A DNA stretch of 64,000 nt from JAGVIE01 sp964520905 (GTDB taxonomy: Bacteria; Bacteroidota; Ignavibacteria; UBA10030; SZUA-254), in assembly GCA_964520905.1 (NCBI GenBank), contig CAZFQL010000002.1, positions 1 to 64,000 on the forward strand. The letters are read 5' to 3'. The position numbers were made by a program, and so were the translations under genes. Each line of letters opens with the position of its first letter. Position 1 is the stretch's first letter. Below the pieces are notes generated by a model, which worked only from the letters and a program-made list of their open reading frames with translations, searched no databases and was not told the origin of the DNA. This document shows, one piece after another, positions 35,679-46,196 of this stretch.

Positions 35679-37013
35679 TTACTTTTTAGTGTAGATGTAA
35701 AGTTCTTGCCCCGGTTTCACGGCAATGGATTTCAGAAGATTCCATTTGAGAACCTGCTCAGTCCTGACATTGTACTTTTTAGCGATGGTAGTCATCGTCT
35801 CGCCTTTCTTAACCGTATGAACTATTAGCGTACCTTCATCATCACCGGTTTGTTCAGAAGGTTCAAGACTTTTTTTGGTCTCATCAGCCGGGGGTGCAGG
35901 CGGCTCTAAAGATTGAGATTTATCTACCAGCGGATTCTTTTTTGCCGGTTGTGTCTTTACGACATCGGTCTTGGGCGAGATAACTTCTGAAGCAGGCTTT
36001 TGATCACCCTCTTTCGTCGAGGAAATCACTTCCGATGTAGGTTTTTTCCCAATCTCTTTTTGAGCTGGAACAATCGGCGCGGGCTTCGGAGTTTCAGCAA
36101 TCTGTTTGGCCTGTGAGGCTACCGGGGTTGGTTTACCGGTGGGCTTAAGAATCTGCTGGACAGTCCATTTATTTATTAGATACAATTGATTCGACGCAGA
36201 CGACTGTACAATGTAATGCGCCGAGTCAGCCGATGTGGGATATAAATTTAAGGAAATATTATTCCCCGCTTTTATATTGAGCGTTATCGGTTTGAATCTT
36301 AGATTTGCCGTCGAATCGATAAAATCGTCGGCGCGCATATTAGAAAGAGCGTTAAGAAGTGGATTCATCTCTGTTGTTTCTACAATCTTATCGCCTAATT
36401 TCCATGCCCCACCCTCACGGCGGAAAATAAAAGTCTTTGAACCTGTTGCAATCGAAATCTCATTCATTTCTTCGCTGGGAGTGCGTATGATGTATCTGTT
36501 TCTCCAATCTTTAAGATTCTTATTTATCGCCCAGCTGTCAATACCATTCCCCAGAAATACATCTTTTGAATCGGGAAGTCTGAAATATATTTCCGAGAAC
36601 GAAGGTCCCATTTTGCCGACAATCATACTGACAACTTTACCCGATCTATCGGTTAGACTGAGGAAAGTTCCTGCGGAATCTACCTGGAAGAGCCGTTGTC
36701 TGTCAGGATTGGAAGATATATGACTTCCGACTTTAAATTTTGTTAAACCATTGAGGAGTTGTGCTACTGCGATAGGATCGGCAGCCGCACGCAGCGGAGT
36801 TGTAACAGTCCATACGCCGCCGATATTTTCAATAACAACTGAACGGGCGGGTTGTTTGACTTCGATTTTGACTATCGAGGCAGAATCAATCGCCACCGAT
36901 ACCACCGGAATTTTATAACTTACCTCTCGCTCTTTTTCCGACGGAAGGAAAAAATATACAATCGCTACGAGCACGAGCAGTGTTGCAATCAATAATATCG
37001 TCAATTTATTCAT
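35679..37013 (-). CDS. DUF4340 protein fused to a C-terminal LysM domain
   Basis: 444 residues. One N-terminal membrane helix is followed by a DUF4340 region (about 30-290). A Pro/Lys/Thr-rich linker (about 290-395) contains repeated 'KPTSEVIS/KPASEVIS' words. The end is a LysM module (HTVKKGETMTTIAKKYNV ...). DUF4340 proteins are encoded with Gld-type ABC transporters. LysM binds glycan chains, so the protein could bridge the transporter to peptidoglycan. It is the last gene of the abc-permease-GldG operon. Confidence 0.8.
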   Translation of the reverse strand: MNKLTILLIATLLVLVAIVYFFLPSEKEREVSYKIPVVSVAIDSASIVKIEVKQPARSVVIENIGGVWTVTTPLRAAADPIAVAQLLNGLTKFKVGSHISSNPDRQRLFQVDSAGTFLSLTDRSGKVVSMIVGKMGPSFSEIYFRLPDSKDVFLGNGIDSWAINKNLKDWRNRYIIRTPSEEMNEISIATGSKTFIFRREGGAWKLGDKIVETTEMNPLLNALSNMRADDFIDSTANLRFKPITLNIKAGNNISLNLYPTSADSAHYIVQSSASNQLYLINKWTVQQILKPTGKPTPVASQAKQIAETPKPAPIVPAQKEIGKKPTSEVISSTKEGDQKPASEVISPKTDVVKTQPAKKNPLVDKSQSLEPPAPPADETKKSLEPSEQTGDDEGTLIVHTVKKGETMTTIAKKYNVRTEQVLKWNLLKSIAVKPGQELYIYTKK

Positions 37014-37037
37014 GGCAATTTTCTTCAGATGATAATA

Positions 37038-38621
37038 TTATAATCCTCTTAATTCAAGTCTTTTGTACATCGAGACACGCATCCGCCACCTCAAGACGCC
37101 GACTAAGATCACGATTATCGGCGGAACGGCGAGGTTAAGCCCCTTAAGCCATGTTTTAGTTCCCTCGCTTACTTCGTCGAGCGGTTTGCTTCCACTATCT
37201 CGTGAACGTATCTCCGCAAGTCCGATGTCATCGGCAAGCCAATCAATCATATTGCTTGCAAGCAGAAAGTTATCCCGATTTCCGCCGGAGAATTGGTCTT
37301 GCAGAAAATCTCCGTCACCGATTACAACAATCTTCGATAATTTCCCCGATACAATTTTATTCGTCGTATCAACCGAACTTTTGAACGTAGTATCTCCACC
37401 CACAAATTTATTACCGAACAGGCTGGCAAAAGCGCCTTCAACAGTAACAACAAGAGGAATACCGGATTCACCGAACATTTCTTTTGTTACCTGCATCGTC
37501 GGATCAATAACGAAATAATTTTCCTGTCTTCCGCTTTTCTTTGAGGATCGCACCAGCACGCTCGCCGTCAACCCTTTTTCCTTCGCGAGGCTCGTATCGA
37601 TAGAACTTGCAAAGTAAAAAACAACCGAACTTAGGTCCTTCACTATCGGGCTGTCTTTCTGAAAATCGCCGGCACGCGGTAAATAGTAGAACGGTATCTG
37701 GTTCTGGATAATCATAAAACCTGCTTGCTGATCGACGCGTACGTATGCACAGCTCGCATCCCTGACAAGATCGGTATTGACCCTGACTCCGTAGGATTCA
37801 AGAAGATCATCGAGATTCAAATTGAGGGGTTGGCCCATCTTAGTTTGAAGAGATGAATTCACTTTGTTCAGCATGAACGCAATTTTCCCGCCCTTCATTA
37901 AGTATTGATCGATCAAAAACTTTTCCCATCTCTTGAAGGGCTGATTGGGCGCAACGATCAAAAGAACGGCAATGTCTGAAGGAATCGGTTTCCCATCACC
38001 GAATTCAACGGGGGTCACCTGATATTGTTTCGCCAGCATCTCCTGGACACGGCTTATCTGCTGTAAATTCGGTTCACCCTGTCCGGCAAGGAATCCGATC
38101 TTCTTCAAATCTTTTGATGTCATCTTCTTTACCGCAGAACTTATTTCATATTCTAGATTCGACGTCGATTGAATAACCGGTACACGCTCCTGTTTATCAC
38201 CGTGAAGAAATACCATTCCCATGTAAGCTTTTTCGATTTGCAGTTTATCTTCCTTCAACACCTGGACTTGCACCGGCGGTATACCATAGCGTTGTGCCTC
38301 CTGTTCTAATTCTTCCTTCTTACCCGGGTCTATAAATTCATATTGGAAATTACCGCCGGCATACGCCCGGTATTCATCAAGAAGATCGCGGAGATCACGG
38401 CGGTTATTCGCGTATTCCGGTGGCAAATCGGATGTGAAATAAGCTTTCACTAAAAATTTGTCATCGAGAGATCCGACAAGATTCTTGCTTGCTCTTGAGA
38501 GCGTGTATATATTTTCCTGAGTCAGATCGAAGCGTATGAAAAAACGTAATCCGATCATATTCACAAGAACGATGATGCCGAGAATAAGAAGCGTGCGTAT
38601 TATTATTTGTCGTCGGTTCAT
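37038..38621 (-). CDS. GldG-like ABC transporter auxiliary protein
   Basis: 527 residues with a membrane helix at each end and a large soluble middle part. The pattern 'LSRASKNLVGSLDDKFLVKAYFTSDLP', 'DLLDEYRAYAGGNFQYEFIDP' is the GldG/ABC_transp_aux (PF09822-like) family. In Flavobacterium GldG acts with GldA and GldF in gliding, but this family is far wider than gliding bacteria. It follows the permease gene by 16 bases. Confidence 0.87.
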   Translation of the reverse strand: MNRRQIIIRTLLILGIIVLVNMIGLRFFIRFDLTQENIYTLSRASKNLVGSLDDKFLVKAYFTSDLPPEYANNRRDLRDLLDEYRAYAGGNFQYEFIDPGKKEELEQEAQRYGIPPVQVQVLKEDKLQIEKAYMGMVFLHGDKQERVPVIQSTSNLEYEISSAVKKMTSKDLKKIGFLAGQGEPNLQQISRVQEMLAKQYQVTPVEFGDGKPIPSDIAVLLIVAPNQPFKRWEKFLIDQYLMKGGKIAFMLNKVNSSLQTKMGQPLNLNLDDLLESYGVRVNTDLVRDASCAYVRVDQQAGFMIIQNQIPFYYLPRAGDFQKDSPIVKDLSSVVFYFASSIDTSLAKEKGLTASVLVRSSKKSGRQENYFVIDPTMQVTKEMFGESGIPLVVTVEGAFASLFGNKFVGGDTTFKSSVDTTNKIVSGKLSKIVVIGDGDFLQDQFSGGNRDNFLLASNMIDWLADDIGLAEIRSRDSGSKPLDEVSEGTKTWLKGLNLAVPPIIVILVGVLRWRMRVSMYKRLELRGL

Positions 38622-38637
38622 ACTGTCTAATCCTTCT

Positions 38638-39354
38638 TTATGCCCATCGTCGTCTTTGAAGTACGCTTGTCGCCATGAATAAAGCGAACCCTACAGCCGA
38701 GATATAGTAGATAATATCTCTTGTGTCGATTACGCCTCGAGCAATATTAGAGAAATGATAATCGACGCTGATGTATTCCAGGATATTAGCCAGAGAAATC
38801 GGCAGATAGAAAAGGACTTTATCAAGCATAAACAATCCAAACACGATGAATAAGCTTACAATGAACGCGACAACCTGGTTTTCTGTAAGCGCCGAGCCAA
38901 ATACGCTGACCGCAAGAAATACAGCGCCGACAAGCATCAACCCGATGTAACCTCCGATCACAGTACCCGTATCCAAAGTTCCTATGAGCGTAACGGTAAT
39001 ATAATAACATAGCGTCGGAAGTAATGTGAAAAAATAGAGCGCCCATGCCGCAAAAAATTTTCCGGCAATTATTTCATATTCTTTAATAGGTTTAGTAAAC
39101 AGAAGCTCGAGCGTACCGCTTTTCTTCTCTTCTGAAATTAACCGCATCGTCATCGCGGGTGCAAAAAATAAGAGAAGGAACGGCGTCATCTCGAAAACCG
39201 TCCGGAGAGTCGACATATTGTTTATGAAAAGATTACTGACAAAAAACCACCCTAAAATCGCTAAGTATACAACGATGACTATATACGCTACGGGTGAATT
39301 GAAAAACGAACGCACTTCTTTTAAGAAGATGTATTTTATATTCGTGAGTTTCAT
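38638..39354 (-). CDS. ABC transporter permease, GldF-like
   Basis: 238 residues with six membrane helices and the ABC-2 permease pattern 'PFLLLFFAPAMTMRLISEEKKSGTLELLFTKPI'. Its start overlaps the ATPase stop (ATGA), so translation is coupled. It works with the ATPase and the GldG-like protein. Confidence 0.9.
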   Translation of the reverse strand: MKLTNIKYIFLKEVRSFFNSPVAYIVIVVYLAILGWFFVSNLFINNMSTLRTVFEMTPFLLLFFAPAMTMRLISEEKKSGTLELLFTKPIKEYEIIAGKFFAAWALYFFTLLPTLCYYITVTLIGTLDTGTVIGGYIGLMLVGAVFLAVSVFGSALTENQVVAFIVSLFIVFGLFMLDKVLFYLPISLANILEYISVDYHFSNIARGVIDTRDIIYYISAVGFALFMATSVLQRRRWA

Positions 39355-40304
39355 TTTGTTGAATCCGAAGTAAGTTGTCTGAAAATATCCTCAAGGCTTG
39401 TTTGTACACGATGAAGCTCCAATATTCCCCATCCTTTTTGAACGCAAAGCTGGAAGAGATCCTTCCTGATATCGGTAGCATCGGAAGTTTCAACGCTTAA
39501 CCTCTTCGTTCCATTCCGTTCTTCGATGAGCGAAACCGTTTCAACCGCGGGAATGCTTTTTAGTTGCACAGAGATGAGATCGAATGATTGGTCAGCAGAA
39601 GCTTCAACTTCAAGAATGACTTTCTCTCCTCCGTGCAAACTTCGCTGTAAATCTTCAATTGGTCCATCGGCAACAATTTTTCCACGGTTGATGATGATTA
39701 CGCGGTTGCATGTCGCCTGGACTTCTGGAAGTATGTGTGTGGAAAGAATAACGGTTTTCTGCTTTCCGAGATCGCGAATCAAACTTCTGATTTCCACGAT
39801 TTGATTCGGGTCCAAACCGCTTGTCGGCTCATCAAGTATCAATACTTTTGGATCATGAATCATTGCAGCCGCAAGCCCGACACGCTGACGATATCCCTTG
39901 GACAACTGACCAATATCCTTATGTTTCATTTCACCCAGACCGCAGGCATCGACCATCTGCTTGATCCGTTTCGGGATTAAGGGCGGAAGAACTCCTTGCA
40001 GTTGTGCAGTATATTCGAGATATTCCAGCACATTCATATCGTGGTATAGCGGATTCTGTTCGGGAAGATACCCGACAAGCTTCCTCACCGCGAGTGAATC
40101 CGATTGCACGTCGTGCCCTTCGACTTTAATAGAGCCGGCAGAAGGTGACAGATAGCAAGTAATGATGCGCATCGTAGTGGTCTTCCCGGCTCCGTTTGGT
40201 CCGAGAAAACCGAGAATTTCTCCTGAATGCACCTCAAAAGAGATATCATTTACGGCTCTGGCATCGCCGTATAATTTCGATAAATTTTCAACTAGAATAG
40301 ACAT
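39351..40304 (-). CDS. ABC transporter ATPase, GldA-like
   Basis: 317 residues. Walker A GPNGAGKTT (34-42), signature LSKGY, and 'VLILDEPTSGLDPNQ' Walker B are intact. A C-terminal domain of about 85 residues resembles the regulatory tail of GldA-type ATPases. It is the first gene of the four-gene operon. Confidence 0.93.
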   Translation of the reverse strand: MSILVENLSKLYGDARAVNDISFEVHSGEILGFLGPNGAGKTTTMRIITCYLSPSAGSIKVEGHDVQSDSLAVRKLVGYLPEQNPLYHDMNVLEYLEYTAQLQGVLPPLIPKRIKQMVDACGLGEMKHKDIGQLSKGYRQRVGLAAAMIHDPKVLILDEPTSGLDPNQIVEIRSLIRDLGKQKTVILSTHILPEVQATCNRVIIINRGKIVADGPIEDLQRSLHGGEKVILEVEASADQSFDLISVQLKSIPAVETVSLIEERNGTKRLSVETSDATDIRKDLFQLCVQKGWGILELHRVQTSLEDIFRQLTSDSTK

Positions 40305-40519
40305 CGCACTTGAACGATGATTGTGAAGAAAAGAATTGTTGATTATCCAATATATGGATGAAAAATATCTAAAAAAAAATGGAAAAATGCAAGTTTGCTA
40401 ACTTTCCTCAAAATAATTCGTTCTAATCTCACGAAAAAAACAGTCAATTTGAAACATTTTACACATAATATCGTTAATGGACTTAAACCTAATAAAAACC
40501 AACTAAAAATCTTGTTACA

Positions 40520-43186
40520 ATGAAATATTTTTTAACAGTTTTTTTGCTGTCATTCCCGGTTACAATCTTTTCTTTCAACCTCGATTCGCTAACCTCACGA
40601 CCTGTACTTGAAGCGCAGCGTATAATAAGCCCAATCAAAGTCGATGGCATGCTCTTCGAGGAAGATTGGCAACGATCAGGTATAACTGAATTCACACAGC
40701 GCGAACCAATCGAGGGTGCAAAACCGAGCCAGAGATCTGAAGTATGGATTGGGTATGACGATGAAGCAATTTATGTTGCCGCCAGATTGTACGATGATCA
40801 TCCGGATTCTATCGTAAGCAGAATCGGACGAAGGGATGCCGAACTTAATTCTGATTGGTTTGCAGTTGCATTCGATTCTTATCATGACAGACGAACAGGA
40901 TTTTTCTTTGGAGTTTATCCAAGCGGTTCTATCTTAGATGGAATTTTATACAACGATTCATGGGACGATAAATCGTGGGATGGTGTATGGGATGCCGCTA
41001 CCACGATAGATGAAAAAGGTTGGACTGCCGAATTCCGTATACCCTATTCCCAATTACGGTTCACTGAACAAGATGAATATGTTTGGGGAGTCAATATTGC
41101 GCGTACAATTGAACGAACAAAAGAAGAATTATGGTACGTCATGATTCCTAAAAAAGAAAGCGGCTTCGTTTCTCATTTTGCCGATCTGACAGGAATAAAA
41201 AATATCCACCCCCCTGCAAGAATTGAAATTCTCCCGTATGTTGTCTCAAGTTTAAAGCTTACAAACCAATTTGAAAAAGGTGACCCGTATAATGACGGAA
41301 AAAATTTCTTTGGAAATGCCGGAGCCGATATTAAATTAGGACTTGGAAGCAATCTAACATTAAACGCAACCATAAATCCAGACTTCGGACAGGTGGAAGT
41401 TGATCCTGCAGTTGTCAATCTTAGTCAGTTTGAAACTTTCTTTGACGAAAAACGCCCTTTCTTTGTGGAAGGTTCAAACTATTTCAATTTCGGTTATGGC
41501 GGTGCAAATAATAATTACGGATTTAATTGGGGAAACCCCGACTTCTTTTACAGTCGCAGGATTGGTAGGCAACCGCAGGGAGATGTTCAACATTATGGCT
41601 TTCAAGATTTTCCGGATGCAAGTACAATTCTCGGAGCGGCAAAACTTACAGGCAAAATTGTTGAGGGATGGTCGTTAGCAACGGTGAGCGCGCTAACGCA
41701 GCGTGAATATGCGAAGATTGATGATGGAGCGGGGAATAGATTTGATGATGTAGTTGAACCTTTAGCATCTTACAATATTGTAAGAAGTCTGCGTGAGTTT
41801 AACGAAGGGCGTCAAGCTCTGGGAATCATCGGCACTGCTGTATTTCGTGATTTAAATAAACCATATTTGGTCAACCAATACAACCAACGCTCTTATGCGT
41901 TTGGATTAGACGGATGGACCAATCTCGATACTGACAGAGAATATGTTGTTACCGGATGGCTCGCCAAAAGTTTAGTCAAAGGATCTGCGCAACGGATGAT
42001 TGATGTTCAACGATCTTATTTACATTATTTCCAAAGACCTGGCCAAAGTTATGTAAGTGTAGATTCTTTGAAAACAAGTTTGAGCGGTTACGCTGGCAGG
42101 TTTGCGCTGAACAAAGAGAAAGGAAATATTATCTTCAACACAGCATTCGGATTTATTACACCCGGATTTGAAGTAAACGATCTCGGATTTCAGTTCCGCG
42201 CTAACACTTATAACGGACATATTGTTTTGGGATATCGGTGGTATGAACCTGATGGTGTGTTCAGACGTAAAAGTTTTCAGATTGCAACTTTTAGAAACTA
42301 CGATTTTGGTGGAAATAAATTTGGAGAAGGATATTTTCTTTTCTGGAATGCACAGTTAATGAACTATTGGAATTTAGGAGGCCGATTTTCAATAAACGCT
42401 CCTGCGTACGATCTCTTTTCAACGCGTGGTGGACCGCTGATGACGAACACCCGCTCTTACAATACCGGTTTATATAGTTCAACAGATTCCAGAAACCCAG
42501 TTGTGTACGAATTGGATCTTGGCGGATCGCGAAGCGAGTCGGGCGGCTCTTATTTTGAAATAGAACCGGGAATTGAATGGAAACCGACACCAGGAATTAA
42601 TATCAAATTCAACCCGCAATTCAGTCGCGGATTGACTACTGCGCAATGGGTCCCTGACTCAAATCCTGTTGATGATTCAACTGCTATTTTCACATACGGA
42701 AAACGATATCTCTTCAGCCGCCTCGATCAGAATGAAATATCTGCGAGTATACGGGTCGACTGGACTTTTACACCGAGACTAAGTTTACAGCTATTTCTCC
42801 AGCCGTTAATCTCGATTGGAAAATATTATGGCTTTAAAGAATTAGCCCAAGCAGGCACGTTTACGTTCAACCGATTTGGTGAAAATGGTTCAACAATTTT
42901 ATATATCGATAGCACAGATAGCTACACTGTTGATCCTGATGGATCAGGTGAGCGGAATTTTTCATTCAGTAATCCAAACTTCAACGATAAATATCTCCGT
43001 TTTAATGCGGTACTGCGCTGGGAATTTTTACCCGGCTCAACAGCATTCTTGGTCTGGACAAGAAGCGGCGATCATTCCGGAAATGCAGGTGAATTCAAAT
43101 TTGGGCGTGACTTTGGAAATCTTCTAAGAGCGCCAAATCACGAAGATGTGTTTTTAATAAAAGTGGCTTATTGGATTGCGCCGTAG
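40520..43186 (+). CDS. DUF5916 outer-membrane protein with CBM9-like N-terminal domain
   Basis: 888 residues with a signal peptide (about 1-18). A CBM9-like sandwich spans about 30-215 (ISPIKVDGMLFEEDW ... WIGYDDEAIYVAARLYDDHP ... WTAEFRIPYSQLRF). A DUF5916 region follows with 'LNATINPDFGQVEVDPAVVNLSQFETFFDEKRPFF', the family's hallmark, and many aromatic beta-strands ending in aromatic/hydrophobic residues. It probably forms an outer-membrane barrel that presents the carbohydrate-binding domain. No partner gene is adjacent. Confidence 0.9.
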   Translation: MKYFLTVFLLSFPVTIFSFNLDSLTSRPVLEAQRIISPIKVDGMLFEEDWQRSGITEFTQREPIEGAKPSQRSEVWIGYDDEAIYVAARLYDDHPDSIVSRIGRRDAELNSDWFAVAFDSYHDRRTGFFFGVYPSGSILDGILYNDSWDDKSWDGVWDAATTIDEKGWTAEFRIPYSQLRFTEQDEYVWGVNIARTIERTKEELWYVMIPKKESGFVSHFADLTGIKNIHPPARIEILPYVVSSLKLTNQFEKGDPYNDGKNFFGNAGADIKLGLGSNLTLNATINPDFGQVEVDPAVVNLSQFETFFDEKRPFFVEGSNYFNFGYGGANNNYGFNWGNPDFFYSRRIGRQPQGDVQHYGFQDFPDASTILGAAKLTGKIVEGWSLATVSALTQREYAKIDDGAGNRFDDVVEPLASYNIVRSLREFNEGRQALGIIGTAVFRDLNKPYLVNQYNQRSYAFGLDGWTNLDTDREYVVTGWLAKSLVKGSAQRMIDVQRSYLHYFQRPGQSYVSVDSLKTSLSGYAGRFALNKEKGNIIFNTAFGFITPGFEVNDLGFQFRANTYNGHIVLGYRWYEPDGVFRRKSFQIATFRNYDFGGNKFGEGYFLFWNAQLMNYWNLGGRFSINAPAYDLFSTRGGPLMTNTRSYNTGLYSSTDSRNPVVYELDLGGSRSESGGSYFEIEPGIEWKPTPGINIKFNPQFSRGLTTAQWVPDSNPVDDSTAIFTYGKRYLFSRLDQNEISASIRVDWTFTPRLSLQLFLQPLISIGKYYGFKELAQAGTFTFNRFGENGSTILYIDSTDSYTVDPDGSGERNFSFSNPNFNDKYLRFNAVLRWEFLPGSTAFLVWTRSGDHSGNAGEFKFGRDFGNLLRAPNHEDVFLIKVAYWIAP

Positions 43187-43252
43187 ATAATTGATAATAT
43201 CTGAGTAAGGATGGAAAAGTCAGACGATAAATCAGTGTAATTAATCAAAACT

Positions 43253-44896
43253 CTACTGAGCACGCAGGTTACTTCTTTTTTCCCATTGTCCGATACTCAG
43301 AACTGCGTCTGCATCGGTCTTAAATTCCGATGTAAGATGAAACTCGATCTCCGGGAACATATCTTGTGCAGATTTCAACGACCAAGTCCCCTCAGCAAGG
43401 AAAACCGGATTATCATCTTTATCGAATGCAATATGCTGTTTCTGCAGTAAGTGAAAACGCTTGAGCTGCCCGTCATCCGCAGATGTAAACCAGAACGCCT
43501 TGTAAATATTCAACGATTGTAAATCACACTCCGCGCCGTACTCATGTAACAATCTGAATTTTATAACCTCAAATTGCATCTCACCGACCGTGCCAACAAT
43601 CTTGATGTTCCCTTGCTGACGAAGGAAGAGTTGAGCAACACCTTCATCGGAAAGCTGTCGAATTCCCCTATCTAATTGCTTTGCTTTGAATGGGTTCTTA
43701 TTGAAAACCTGCCTGAATATCTCCGGCGAAAATCTCGGGATACCTCTATAACTGAACTGTTCACCTTCCGTTAGCGTATCCCCAATCTTAAAATTGCCGG
43801 TGTCATACAATCCCACCACGTCTCCGGGCCATGCTTCCTCGATTACGCTCTTTTCGTTTGCCATAAAACTCGTGGGGCTGGTGAACCGAAGTTCTTTGTC
43901 GAGCCGCGTATGAGAATAAAATTTATTCCGCTCGAATTTTCCCGAACAAACGCGGCAAAATGCAATCCGATCCCGGTGGTTAGGGTCGAGGTTCGCATGA
44001 ATCTTGAAAATGAATCCGCTAAAGGCATCCTCTGTAGGGTCGACTTTTCTGATGTTTGTTTCCCTCGGTTGAGGAGAGGGAGCAATGGTAACAAATGTAT
44101 CTAACAATTCTTTTACGCCAAAATTATTTATGGCGCTGCCGAAAAAAACCGGAGCAAGATAAGCATCGCGGTAGTGTTCTTCATCGAACGGCTCATACAC
44201 TCCTTCAATAATTCCAATATCCTCACGAAGTTTTGCGGCAGAATCAGCACCGATATGTTCGTCAAGGAGCGGACTGGTGATATCGTCGATGGCGACGATA
44301 TCATCCGAGATGCCGGTTTTATTGGGGGAGAAAAGCTCCAGTTGTTTGTTGAACAAATTGTACACACCCTGAAAGCGTTTGCCAATACCGATAGGCCATG
44401 TAAGTGGTCGCGTATGAATGCCGAGTTCCCGTTCAAGCTCTTCTAAAAGAGCAAACGGATCGCGCCCTTCTCTGTCTAATTTGTTGATGAACACAATTAC
44501 CGGTGTGCTTCGCATCCGGCAGACGTCCATGAGCTTTCGTGTTTGTTCTTCAACGCCCTTCGCACAATCGATAACGAGGATGACGCTGTCCACAGCTGTG
44601 AGAGTTCTATATGTATCTTCCGCAAAATCTTTGTGACCCGGTGTGTCCAAAATATTGACCTTATACCCTTTGTATTCGAATCCCATCACAGAAGTTGCAA
44701 CGGAGATCCCGCGCTGTTTCTCAATTTCCATAAAATCGGAAGTAGCACTTTTCCTGATCTTGTTGCTCTTCACTGCGCCTGCCGTGTGTATAGCGCCACC
44801 AAATAAGAGGAGTTTCTCTGTAAGTGTAGTTTTCCCGGCATCGGGGTGACTGATAATGCCAAAAGTGCGGCGTCGTGTAAGTTCGGTATGTTTCAT
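43253..44896 (-). CDS. prfC: Peptide chain release factor 3
   Basis: 547 residues. GTPase motifs: SHPDAGKTT (G1), the conserved 'KQRGISV' of switch I/II region, DTPGH, and NKLD. The C-terminal domain 'VGEMQFEVIKFRLLHEYGAECDLQSL' is RF3-specific. RF3 recycles RF1/RF2 after termination. The ATG at 44896 is preferred over the TTG three bases before it. Confidence 0.95.
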   Translation of the reverse strand: MKHTELTRRRTFGIISHPDAGKTTLTEKLLLFGGAIHTAGAVKSNKIRKSATSDFMEIEKQRGISVATSVMGFEYKGYKVNILDTPGHKDFAEDTYRTLTAVDSVILVIDCAKGVEEQTRKLMDVCRMRSTPVIVFINKLDREGRDPFALLEELERELGIHTRPLTWPIGIGKRFQGVYNLFNKQLELFSPNKTGISDDIVAIDDITSPLLDEHIGADSAAKLREDIGIIEGVYEPFDEEHYRDAYLAPVFFGSAINNFGVKELLDTFVTIAPSPQPRETNIRKVDPTEDAFSGFIFKIHANLDPNHRDRIAFCRVCSGKFERNKFYSHTRLDKELRFTSPTSFMANEKSVIEEAWPGDVVGLYDTGNFKIGDTLTEGEQFSYRGIPRFSPEIFRQVFNKNPFKAKQLDRGIRQLSDEGVAQLFLRQQGNIKIVGTVGEMQFEVIKFRLLHEYGAECDLQSLNIYKAFWFTSADDGQLKRFHLLQKQHIAFDKDDNPVFLAEGTWSLKSAQDMFPEIEFHLTSEFKTDADAVLSIGQWEKRSNLRAQ

Positions 44897-45109
44897 CAAT
44901 GTTTGTTTGGTATATTTAACTGAATTTTTAGTGAATACATGAAGAACGGGACAGGCATCATGCCCCGAATATTGGAGGATGGACTACGGAGGTGTAAGAA
45001 TTATGTAACTAATAAGTAAAACCATGCGATACAAAGATACGAAAAGTTCGCGATAGAGCCAAATTAGGAACCCAAACGGTAAAAGCAGTTTATTGAATTA
45101 CAGCATAAT

Positions 45110-45163
45110 TTATTTCAGATTTCTAATTTTGGGATTTCAGATTTTTAGGGTTAGGATTTTCTC
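45110..45163. repeat. AT-rich 'ggattt/cagattt' repeat
   Basis: Repeats of the words 'atttcagattt', 'ctaattttggg' and 'ggttaggatttt' in the space downstream of the arsP-like gene. Similar words fill 62519-62645. It looks like a dispersed intergenic element; no function is evident. Confidence 0.4.
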
Positions 45164-45182
45164 TGTAGCCCTACTGCTATTT

Positions 45183-46196
45183 TCAGAAAATAAAATTGAA
45201 GATATATCCGACTATTATTATACCAATTGCCACAATACCAACGAATGTAAAAATAAGTCGTAGCTTTAAAACTTTTCTCAGAATGATTGTTTCGGGAAGC
45301 GATAAACCTATCACACTCATCATGAATGCAAGTACGGTTCCAAGAGATGCCCCTTTCTCCAATAATGCTTGAACTATCGGAATAATACCCGCAGCATTTG
45401 AATACATTGGAACTCCGATAATGACCGCAATCGGGACAGACCACCACGCGCTCTTCCCCATCAAGCCAGCCATGAAATTTTCAGGGACATATCCATGGAT
45501 GCCGGCTCCAACGCCGATGCCGATTACAATATAAATCCAGACTTTCACTACAATTTCTTTGACCACATCCATTCCGGCATTGATTCTTTGTGAGAAAGGA
45601 ATTTTTTCTTCAACAATATCCAGATGACCAGCTTTAACCTGATAGACCCAATCTTCCACGAATCTCTCGAGTTTAAGTCTGCCAATAATATAACCGGATA
45701 GCATTGCAATAATCAATCCGGTTGCCGCGTATAACAGCGCTGTTTTCCAGCCAAACAAACCGAAGAGTAAAACAAGAGCAACTTCATTTATCATTGGCGC
45801 CGCGATAAGAAATGAGAATGTTACTCCAAGCGGTACGCCTGATTCTACAAATCCGAGAAACAAGGGAATAGCAGAACAAGAACAGAACGGCGTAACCACG
45901 CCAAGCAGACTTGCCAAAACATTTCCGACAAAAAGTTTTTTCCCGCCAAGAATTTTTCTTGTACGCTCCGGTGAGAAGTAGCTCCTGATTATTCCAACTA
46001 CAAAAACGATCAAGGTAAGCAGAAGCATAACTTTTGGGACTTCGAAAATGAAAAAGCGAATTGATTCAGTGAGATGACTCCCTTTCTCCATCCCTATTAT
46101 TGAGTCAACAAAATAATCGGTTATTGGTTGTAGATAATTGTAAAGTACAATCCAAACAGGCAAAAGGATGAATGGTATTAACGACTTATTTTTCAT
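45183..46196 (-). CDS. arsP: ArsP-type permease (UPF0718/PF03773)
   Basis: About 337 residues with eight or so membrane helices. The motif 'GVVTPFCSCSAIPLFLGFVESGVPLG' with its FCSC cysteines and 'FLIAAPMINEVALVLLFGLFG' are typical of the permease family that includes ArsP. ArsP exports trivalent organoarsenicals. ATG 46196 overlaps the end of the preceding gene by 11 bases. The frame extends further upstream, but that part overlaps the neighbour and is not family-like. Confidence 0.85.
   Translation of the reverse strand: MKNKSLIPFILLPVWIVLYNYLQPITDYFVDSIIGMEKGSHLTESIRFFIFEVPKVMLLLTLIVFVVGIIRSYFSPERTRKILGGKKLFVGNVLASLLGVVTPFCSCSAIPLFLGFVESGVPLGVTFSFLIAAPMINEVALVLLFGLFGWKTALLYAATGLIIAMLSGYIIGRLKLERFVEDWVYQVKAGHLDIVEEKIPFSQRINAGMDVVKEIVVKVWIYIVIGIGVGAGIHGYVPENFMAGLMGKSAWWSVPIAVIIGVPMYSNAAGIIPIVQALLEKGASLGTVLAFMMSVIGLSLPETIILRKVLKLRLIFTFVGIVAIGIIIVGYIFNFIF

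Noticed and set aside
35679..40304. Evidence for gliding motility
   Set aside because: GldA/F/G-like modules occur in many non-gliding bacteria and no other gld gene is in the window.
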